Origin: an uncultured Neomegalonema sp.
GTDB lineage: Bacteria > Pseudomonadota > Alphaproteobacteria > Rhodobacterales > Rhodobacteraceae
DNA: 40,158 nucleotides
Assembly (NCBI GenBank): GCA_937995735.1
Contig: CALKIZ010000033.1
Span: forward strand, 1-40,158
Reading direction: 5' to 3'
Positions 34,101-40,158 of the stretch are shown here, piece by piece. Position 1 is the stretch's first letter; each line of letters starts with the position of its first letter. The notes under the pieces were generated by a model. It worked only from the letters and a program-made list of their open reading frames with translations. It was not told the origin of the DNA and did no database searches. The position numbers and the translations under genes were made by a program.

Positions 34101-36101
34101 TTAGTTATCCAAGAAACTCCGCAGCTTACGTGACCGGCTTGGGTGTTTCAGTTTACGCAGAGCTTTTGCTTCAATTTGGCGGATACGTTCGCGGGTTACG
34201 CTGAATTGCTGGCCAACTTCTTCCAGCGTGTGGTCTGTATTCATACCAATACCAAAGCGCATCCGCAGAACACGTTCCTCACGCGGCGTCAGCGATGACA
34301 ACACGCGGGTCGTGGTTTCTTTGAGGTTCGACTGAATGGCGCTGTCGAGGGGCAGAACCGCGTTCTTATCCTCGATGAAATCGCCGAGTTGCGAGTCTTC
34401 CTCGTCACCAATCGGTGTTTCGAGTGAAATTGGCTCTTTGGCGATCTTCATGACCTTGCGGACTTTTTCCAAAGGCATTTGCAGTTTATGTGCAAGTTCC
34501 TCAGGGGTCGGTTCACGCCCGATCTCGTGCAACATCTGACGGCCTGTGCGGACCAGCTTGTTGATCGTCTCGATCATATGCACAGGAATACGGATCGTAC
34601 GGGCTTGGTCGGCAATCGAGCGCGTAATCGCTTGTCTGATCCACCAAGTCGCATAGGTCGAAAATTTATAGCCGCGCCGGTATTCAAACTTATCGACCGC
34701 TTTCATCAGGCCGATATTACCCTCTTGAATTAGATCGAGGAACTGCAGACCACGGTTTGTATATTTCTTCGCAATCGAGATAACGAGGCGCAAGTTGGCT
34801 TCGACCATCTCCTGTTTGGCTTGGCGCGCTTCCTTTTCGCCTTTTTGGACTTGCTGGACGATGCGGCGGTATTCGGAGATATCGACGCCAACCAGCTTGC
34901 CGATCTCAGCAATCTGATCGCGCAACTCGGTGAGGCGCACACCATCTTTCTCGACGAGGCTCGCCCAGCCCTTAGTTTTTAGCGCCCCGACGCGCTCAAC
35001 CCAACTCGGATCAAGTTCAGCGCCGGTATATTCTGCAATAAATTCCGTACGTTTGATCTTGTGGTCGTTAGCAAGGCGCGCAATTTGCGACTCCAACCCC
35101 ATCAGGCGGCGGTTGATGCCGTAGATTTGGTCAATCAGGGTTTCAATACGATTGTTATTGAGCTTAAGCGCGTTGACGTTCTCGACCATTTGAGAGCGCA
35201 GGGTTTGATAGCTGCGTTCCTGTTTGAGTGAGAAGGTCGCTTTTTCCGATGTTGCGGCATTCATGCGCGCGGATTGAAGCGCACGCAGTTTTTCATAATC
35301 TTTGGCGATTTGACCGAGAGCTTCCAGCGCAGCGGGTTTTAGCTGAGCTTCCATCGCGGATAATGACAATGCGTTGTCATCATCATCGTCTTCATCATCG
35401 TCGTCAGATTTGCCTTCGCCTTCTTCGTCGTCTTCGAGTTCATCCTCAACTTCGGCGACCTCTGGTTCGTCCTCTTCCTCTTCTTCCTCCTCACCGGGTT
35501 TGGGTGGGGGAACCGATCCAGCAGCGTTTGCGGCGTTCGGATCGTCAAAGGTTTTGCCGAAAGTCGCATCGAGATCGATAACGTCACGTAGTAGGATGGT
35601 TTCTTCGAGCAGTTCCTCGCGCCATACCGTGATAGCGGCAAAGGTCAGCGGGCTTTCGCACAGCCCCCCGATCATCGTATTGCGGCCCGCCTCGATGCGC
35701 TTGGCAATCGCAATCTCGCCTTCACGCGAAAGCAATTCTACCGAACCCATTTCGCGCAGGTACATGCGAACGGGATCATCGGTACGGTCAACTTCGGTGG
35801 AGGTGGAGGCCGCTTTGACAACCTCAGTCGATTTGCTTTCTTCTTCGGGCTTTTCTTCTTCTGCGGTTTCTTCGTCTACGACGTTCACGCCCATTTCGGA
35901 GAGCATGGCCATAACATCCTCGATTTGGTCGGGGGAGACCTTATCCGAGGGCAGAACGCGATTAAGCTCGTCGTAAGTGATCGTACCGCGCGCTTTTGCA
36001 GCGGCGATCATCTTTTTAACAGAGGTCTGGCTGACATCGAGAGCAGCACCTTCGCCAGAGGCGGGTGGTTCTGCAGTCGCTGTATTGTCTTTTGCGGCCA
36101 T
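34101..36101 (-). CDS. rpoD: RNA polymerase sigma factor RpoD (sigma-70)
   Basis: 666 residues. Region 1.1 is at about 20-75, region 1.2 at [23 protein letters not shown] long, very acidic non-conserved region runs at about 195-245. Region 2 has [24 protein letters not shown] and the -10-reading [20 protein letters not shown]. Region 3 has [10 protein letters not shown], and region 4.2 ends in the helix-turn-helix ...[19 protein letters not shown]. The -35/-10 specificity should be standard. It follows dnaG on the same strand (48 bases apart), the core of the macromolecular synthesis operon without rpsU. Confidence 0.97.
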   Translation of the reverse strand: MAAKDNTATAEPPASGEGAALDVSQTSVKKMIAAAKARGTITYDELNRVLPSDKVSPDQIEDVMAMLSEMGVNVVDEETAEEEKPEEESKSTEVVKAASTSTEVDRTDDPVRMYLREMGSVELLSREGEIAIAKRIEAGRNTMIGGLCESPLTFAAITVWREELLEETILLRDVIDLDATFGKTFDDPNAANAAGSVPPPKPGEEEEEEEDEPEVAEVEDELEDDEEGEGKSDDDDEDDDDDNALSLSAMEAQLKPAALEALGQIAKDYEKLRALQSARMNAATSEKATFSLKQERSYQTLRSQMVENVNALKLNNNRIETLIDQIYGINRRLMGLESQIARLANDHKIKRTEFIAEYTGAELDPSWVERVGALKTKGWASLVEKDGVRLTELRDQIAEIGKLVGVDISEYRRIVQQVQKGEKEARQAKQEMVEANLRLVISIAKKYTNRGLQFLDLIQEGNIGLMKAVDKFEYRRGYKFSTYATWWIRQAITRSIADQARTIRIPVHMIETINKLVRTGRQMLHEIGREPTPEELAHKLQMPLEKVRKVMKIAKEPISLETPIGDEEDSQLGDFIEDKNAVLPLDSAIQSNLKETTTRVLSSLTPREERVLRMRFGIGMNTDHTLEEVGQQFSVTRERIRQIEAKALRKLKHPSRSRKLRSFLDN

Positions 36102-36149
36102 CTGGTCTCTCTCAATGTATCGCCAAGGGCGTGATCAGAATCGAATCAC

Positions 36150-38075
36150 TTACTGCCGACGCTTACTTGGTGTCTTTATCCATATCTTTTGGTCAATGAA
36201 GTCTTGCACACTGACATTTTCGTCTTCATCCGCCGGGTAAAGGTTGGTTTGACGGGCATTTTCCGTCGCTTTTTGTGCTTCCAATACCCGTTTGTAGGCT
36301 AAATCGTCACTAGATTCCGTAAAATTCAAATCGCGATCAGGTTGTTCACTTTCAACCGCTACAATACAGCGATACCGCTCTACCGCTGCCTCCAGAGCAG
36401 TTCCGGTACATGTGCCATCAACACCTGATGCAATGAATTCAAGGCGCTCTTTGTCATGAGGGGCACAGCCCATGCGGGACATCTCTATGAGTGCAGTTGG
36501 TGTCAAAGGGGCATCCGTTGCAGAAAGGTCCAGATAAGCAGATATGAGGCGTCCACGAATCATGTCAAGTGAGTGATTCGCAAAGGTAACATCTGAAAGC
36601 GAATCAATCGCCGTTTCTAACTTGTCCGGCGCTCCTAAAATGAGTCGTAATATTTCGGCTTCAAGAGCTTGGCGGGCCTGATGTGTGCCTTCTGCGGCCA
36701 ATCTGGATCGTCGTGTTTCATTCGTAGGACCGATAGGGCGGATCTGACCCGACCAAGTTGTGTTGTGGCGGAATGTCGCACTCTCTTTTTTCGCCGGAGC
36801 AAAAAGAATGGACCGTTTCTCTTTGAAATGATCTGCGTAGAAATTGCGAATCTCGATATTTTCGATGGTCCCAAGCACAGATCGGATACTGTCATTGAGC
36901 TTTGCGCGGCGTTCAGGCTGATCGAAGCTCTGACCTTCTGTTTCGCTACGCCAGATCATTTCGGACAGAGGTTCAGCGCGATCAAGTAGGGGTTGCATTG
37001 CTGTTGCCCCGGCGGATCGAACGATGTCATCGGGGTCTTTCCCGTCCGGCATCAACGCAAAGCGCAAAGTTTTTCCGGGCGATAGCTTCGGAAGGGCAAG
37101 CCGCGCTACGCGGTCTGCGGCGCGCAGTCCTGCTTTGTCGCCATCCATTGCCAAGATTGGTTCGTCGCTCATCCGCCAGCAAAGGTCGAGTTGATCTTCG
37201 GTCAGCGCAGTGCCAAGCGGCGCAACGGCGCAAGAAAAGCCAGCCTGTGCAAGGGCAATCACATCCATATAGCCTTCGCAGACGATCAAGGGTTGACCTT
37301 TACCTGCTTCTGAGCGTGCAGCTCCGTGATTGTAAAGCACACGCCCTTTGGAAAAGAGCGGCGTTTCCGAGGAATTGAGGTACTTGGCTTGTGCGTCCTC
37401 GCGCATCGCCCGCCCGCCAAAAGCAATAACTTGGCCTTGCGGGTTACGGATCGGAAACATAATGCGCTCACGAAAGCGGTCATAGGTCGATCCATCATCA
37501 CGCAGACCCACAAGACCGGCTTCAACGAGTTCTTCTTGTTTTGCTCCGGCCTGTTTTAGAGTCTCGCCAAGTGTATTGGGGCCGCGTGGGGCAAAACCAA
37601 TGCCGAATTTTTCAAGTGTTTCGGCCCGCAATCCGCGTCGGTCTAGGTATTCCCGAGCATCTCGTGCCGCTGCGCTGTTTAGTTGGGCGCGATAGAAACG
37701 CTGCGCCGCCTCCATATGGTCGATCAGACCATTGCGTTGCTCGCGCTTTTGCGCGGCGTGGGCATCACGTTCGGGCAGCGGCATTCCGGCAACGCCCGCC
37801 AGCATTTCGACGGCTTCATGAAAGGCCAGATTGTCCATTTTCATAGTGAAGCCGATAGAATCGCCTTTCTCATGACACCCGAAGCAGTAGAAAAAGCCTT
37901 TGCGGTCTTCGACGTGAAAGCTTGGCGATTTTTCACCATGAAACGGGCAGCACGCCCAGTAATCCCCTTTTGCGCCATTGGTTTTGCGCTTATCCCATTC
38001 CACGCGGCGGCCAATAACATCGGCGATCGAGAGCCGGGATTTCAGCTCTTCAAGATATTGCGGCGTGATAGACAT
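36150..38075 (-). CDS. dnaG: DNA primase
   Basis: 641 residues. The N-terminal CHC2 zinc finger is intact: C43-x2-H46 ... C64-x2-C67 (CPFHGEKSPSFHV ... FFYCFGC). The catalytic core has the TOPRIM domain with VCEGYMDVIALAQAGF (Glu) and AMDGDKAG (DxD) near 265-325. The C-terminal helicase-interacting part, about 460-640, is weakly conserved as usual. It makes RNA primers at the replication fork with DnaB. It is divergent from the ETF-QO gene and upstream of rpoD. Confidence 0.96.
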   Translation of the reverse strand: MSITPQYLEELKSRLSIADVIGRRVEWDKRKTNGAKGDYWACCPFHGEKSPSFHVEDRKGFFYCFGCHEKGDSIGFTMKMDNLAFHEAVEMLAGVAGMPLPERDAHAAQKREQRNGLIDHMEAAQRFYRAQLNSAAARDAREYLDRRGLRAETLEKFGIGFAPRGPNTLGETLKQAGAKQEELVEAGLVGLRDDGSTYDRFRERIMFPIRNPQGQVIAFGGRAMREDAQAKYLNSSETPLFSKGRVLYNHGAARSEAGKGQPLIVCEGYMDVIALAQAGFSCAVAPLGTALTEDQLDLCWRMSDEPILAMDGDKAGLRAADRVARLALPKLSPGKTLRFALMPDGKDPDDIVRSAGATAMQPLLDRAEPLSEMIWRSETEGQSFDQPERRAKLNDSIRSVLGTIENIEIRNFYADHFKEKRSILFAPAKKESATFRHNTTWSGQIRPIGPTNETRRSRLAAEGTHQARQALEAEILRLILGAPDKLETAIDSLSDVTFANHSLDMIRGRLISAYLDLSATDAPLTPTALIEMSRMGCAPHDKERLEFIASGVDGTCTGTALEAAVERYRCIVAVESEQPDRDLNFTESSDDLAYKRVLEAQKATENARQTNLYPADEDENVSVQDFIDQKIWIKTPSKRRQ

Positions 38076-38251
38076 TAACTCTATCTGGCGATGCTGACTG
38101 ATTCGGGCAATGGGTTACAGGTTTTGACCCGAAAGAAAATTTTCATTGTTTATCGGTTCGATGCTCCTACACGGACCAAAACGGCGGATTGACCCCAGCG
38201 AAATCCCCTGCATAACGTCTGCTAAGAACGGTATTTTCGAGGACAAAGATT

Positions 38252-39904
38252 ATGAGCGACGCCCCAGAGCGCGAAAGCATGGAATTCGATGTGGTGATCG
38301 TGGGGGCTGGACCTGCGGGTCTTTCTACTGCCATCCGCTTGAAACAGCTCAACGAAGACATGAATGTCGTTGTCTTAGAAAAAGGGTCTGAGGTCGGCGC
38401 GCATATCCTCTCAGGGGCGGTTTTAGACCCGTGCGGCCTCAATGATTTAATTCCTGATTGGAAAGAAAAGGGCGCACCGCTCAATACGCCCGTCACCGAT
38501 GATCGGTTTTATGTGCTCGGCGAAGAGGGCGAGATGCGCTTGCCTAACTTCGCCATGCCGAAGTTGATGAATAACCACGGCAATTACATCGTTTCGATGG
38601 GGAACGTCTGCCGCTGGATGGCTGAACAAGCCGAGACAATGGGCGTGGAGGTCTTTCCCGGTTTTGCTGCGTCTGAGCTGATCTATGACGATAAAGGCGC
38701 TGTGAAGGGTGTCGTTGCTGGCGAAATGGGGCTTGCTAAAGATGGCACGCCGGGACCGAATTACGAACCGGGTATGGAGTTGCTCGGCAAATACGTCGTG
38801 ATCGCCGAGGGCGTACGCGGCAGCCTTGCTAAGCAACTGATTTTAAAATTTGATTTGGACAAAGACTCCGATCCGCAAAAATATGGCATCGGCATGAAAG
38901 AGCTTTGGGAAGTTGATCCAAAGCACCATCAGCCGGGTTTGGTCATGCACTCAATGGGCTGGCCTCTTGGCGGGAATGCCGGTGGCGGGTCGTTCGTCTA
39001 CCATCTTGAAAACAATCAGGTCTATGTCGGGTTTGTCGTTCACTTGAACTACAAGAACCCGCACCTGTTCCCTTACATGGAATTTCAGCGTTTCAAGCAC
39101 CACGACCTTGTGCGGCCAATGCTCGAGGGCGGAAAGCGCATTGCTTACGGCGCGCGGGCAATTGTCGAGGGTGGATGGCAATCTCTGCCGAAGATGAGCT
39201 TTCCCGGTGGATTGATTGTGGGCTGCTCGGCTGGTCTGGTGAACGTGCCCCGGATCAAAGGCAATCATAACGCGATGATTTCCGGTAAACTCGCGGCTGA
39301 AGAAATTTACGGTGCGATTGAAGCGGGCCGTCAATCGGACGATCTCATCGAGTTCAAGAAAACCGTCGACGAAAGCGCCATCAAGAAAGACCTCTACCCC
39401 GTGCGCAACGTTAAAGCGATGTGGTCGAAATACGGTCTGATTGGTGGGCTTGCCCTTGGCGGCGCTTCGATGTGGATGAATGCGATCTTTGGTCGGTCGT
39501 TCGGGACGATGCCGCATGGCAAATCCGATGCGGAAAGCACTGAACCGGCAAGCCAGCATAAGGAAATTGAATACCCTAAACCGGATGGAAAAATCAGCTT
39601 TGATCGTCTGGAGAATGTCGCTTATTCGTTTACCAACCATGACGAGAACGAACCTGCACATTTGAAGCTGAAAGACGAAAGTATTCCTGTTGATGTGAAC
39701 CTTGCGAGATATGCCGGTCCATCAGCGCGTTATTGTCCTGCGGGTGTCTATGAGTTCGTCAAAGACGATGCGGGCAAAGATAAGTTCCAAATCAATTATC
39801 AAAACTGCGTCCACTGCAAGACCTGCGATATCAAAGACCCCTCGCAGAATATTACATGGACAACCCCGCAAGGCGGCGAGGGACCGAACTATCCGAATAT
39901 GTAA
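38252..39904 (+). CDS. Electron-transfer flavoprotein:ubiquinone oxidoreductase
   Basis: 550 residues. The FAD site is VVIVGAGPAGLSTAIRL at 15-31. The C-terminal [4Fe-4S] ligands are C495 (ARYCPAGVYEF) and C519, C522, C525 (NCVHCKTCDIKDP). The ubiquinone-binding and membrane-association part lies in the middle (PGLVMHSMGWPLGG). It passes electrons from ETF, fed by acyl-CoA and amine dehydrogenases, to ubiquinone at the cytoplasmic membrane. GAGGA precedes the ATG at 38252. A short ORF follows that an IS5 element appears to have cut. Confidence 0.96.
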   Translation: MSDAPERESMEFDVVIVGAGPAGLSTAIRLKQLNEDMNVVVLEKGSEVGAHILSGAVLDPCGLNDLIPDWKEKGAPLNTPVTDDRFYVLGEEGEMRLPNFAMPKLMNNHGNYIVSMGNVCRWMAEQAETMGVEVFPGFAASELIYDDKGAVKGVVAGEMGLAKDGTPGPNYEPGMELLGKYVVIAEGVRGSLAKQLILKFDLDKDSDPQKYGIGMKELWEVDPKHHQPGLVMHSMGWPLGGNAGGGSFVYHLENNQVYVGFVVHLNYKNPHLFPYMEFQRFKHHDLVRPMLEGGKRIAYGARAIVEGGWQSLPKMSFPGGLIVGCSAGLVNVPRIKGNHNAMISGKLAAEEIYGAIEAGRQSDDLIEFKKTVDESAIKKDLYPVRNVKAMWSKYGLIGGLALGGASMWMNAIFGRSFGTMPHGKSDAESTEPASQHKEIEYPKPDGKISFDRLENVAYSFTNHDENEPAHLKLKDESIPVDVNLARYAGPSARYCPAGVYEFVKDDAGKDKFQINYQNCVHCKTCDIKDPSQNITWTTPQGGEGPNYPNM

Positions 39905-39914
39905 GGATTGGAAC

Positions 39915-40046
39915 GTGCAAGTAGTTGAACTTCTTTGGAATACCGTACAAGGCGAACTGGGTGATCAGGATGTTCAGTCAGAACTTTATCAAGGTATTTC
40001 TGGTCTCGAAGAACCTTTAGGCTCAGGACTCATAACCAAAAAATAA
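39915..40046 (+). pseudogene. Short ORF apparently truncated by the IS5-family element
   Basis: A GTG at 39915 with AAGGA seven bases before it opens a 43-residue frame (VQVVELLWNTVQGELGDQDV at the start). The last ~9 residues (LGSGLITKK) are read from sequence that seems to belong to the IS end, and the stop at 40044 lies inside the transposase frame on the other strand. The natural reading is a gene placed directly behind the ETF-QO gene whose remainder was displaced by the insertion. The family is not recognisable from so short a piece. Confidence 0.45.
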
Positions 40047-40158
40047 CAAGGGCAGCGAGTGCGATAGCTGAGCGGTAGACGGTCGGGCTTCTGTCGTATC
40101 GTGTAGCGACGCGCCGCCAATCCTTGAGCCTGCCGAACATGATCTCGACCTTGTGTCG
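40018..40158 (-). mobile_element. IS5-family insertion sequence, one end (continues beyond window)
   Basis: The element comprises the transposase tail at 40030-40158 and a short terminal segment (TTATGAGTCCTGAGCC on the minus strand) like the ends of IS427-group elements. I place the boundary near 40018 from this resemblance. The other end is outside the window. Confidence 0.6.
40030..40158 (-). CDS. IS5-family transposase, C-terminal part (start beyond window)
   Basis: The minus strand reads in from the window edge as RHKVEIMFGRLKDWRRVATR, then YDRSPTVYRSAIALAALVIFWL and a TGA at 40030-40032. VEIMFGRLK holds the last catalytic Glu of the DDE triad and the E-x6-K typical of IS5-type (IS427-like) transposases. 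The ending IFWL-stop is common in this group. Only 42 residues are inside the window, so activity cannot be judged. Confidence 0.85.
   Translation of the reverse strand, partial: RHKVEIMFGRLKDWRRVATRYDRSPTVYRSAIALAALVIFWL

Noticed and set aside
35374-35976. Ser-rich 200-residue plus-strand frame
   Set aside because: It is the antisense of the acidic, GAA/GAT-rich part of rpoD.
38951-39661. 236-residue minus-strand frame
   Set aside because: It is a shadow of the ETF-QO gene, which has clear FAD and 4Fe-4S motifs.
39702-40046. 114-residue plus-strand frame
   Set aside because: Its first two thirds lie out of frame inside the ETF-QO gene; only the part from the GTG at 39915 is plausible.

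Overview
This window looks like chromosome from an alphaproteobacterium, probably of the Caulobacterales/Hyphomonadaceae type. The evidence is a divK-pleD pair whose DivK closely resembles Caulobacter DivK, an EipB (DUF1849) envelope protein, a DUF3572 protein, a class II (CP4-like) AroA close to cmk-rpsA, and a dnaG-rpoD pair. The genus cannot be fixed by reading alone. Most of the window is compact core genome of moderate GC. Three places carry mobile or accessory DNA.

Layout. 1-2878 (-) is the first ~959 residues of a secreted DUF11-repeat surface protein that runs off the left edge. Next to it is a degenerate IS256-type transposase tail (3319-3636, -). 3658-6518 (-) holds a TAT-exported cyclase-family hydrolase, a DUF3228 protein and a DadA-type FAD amino-acid dehydrogenase. 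A tandem glycine riboswitch (6573-6746, -) sits in the dadA leader. Divergently, murI and an ATC-hydrolase-family gene follow (+), then eipB and mazG (-). Three consecutive secreted TlpA-like thioredoxins (10211-11952, +) end at a strong terminator facing lpxC (-). Next come a PhnD-like binding protein (-), a lone receiver domain (+) and a cytochrome P450 (-).

15851-19061 (+) is a tight run: CitE/malyl-CoA-lyase-like enzyme, ProXp/YbaK deacylase, CnoX-like thioredoxin-TPR protein, Lon N-terminal-domain protein and Trm112-like protein. A small-molecule kinase follows. ubiA (-) and rsmE (+) are divergent. Then come aroA (+), dinB-like (-), an oxidoreductase with a SAF domain (+), cmk (+) and rpsA (+), the last ending in two hairpins.

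28170-29900 is an accessory island. It holds a broken RHS-core fragment, an out-of-frame Hint/HNH-like toxin tip with no internal Met, an intact AT-rich SUKH (SMI1/KNR4) immunity gene with a TTG start, and a duplicated ~80 bp repeat. Core genome resumes with a small membrane protein (+), pleD and divK (-), DUF3572, a HAD-like protein and a VOC protein (+; a perfect palindrome lies upstream of the last), rpoD and dnaG (-), and ETF-ubiquinone oxidoreductase (+). At the right edge the end of an IS5-family element appears to have cut a small ORF behind the ETF-QO gene.

The findings most worth following are the tandem glycine riboswitch on a D-amino-acid-dehydrogenase operon, the triple TlpA cassette, the decayed RHS-toxin/immunity island, the palindromic operator before the VOC gene, and the possible non-coding transcript between aroA and dinB.
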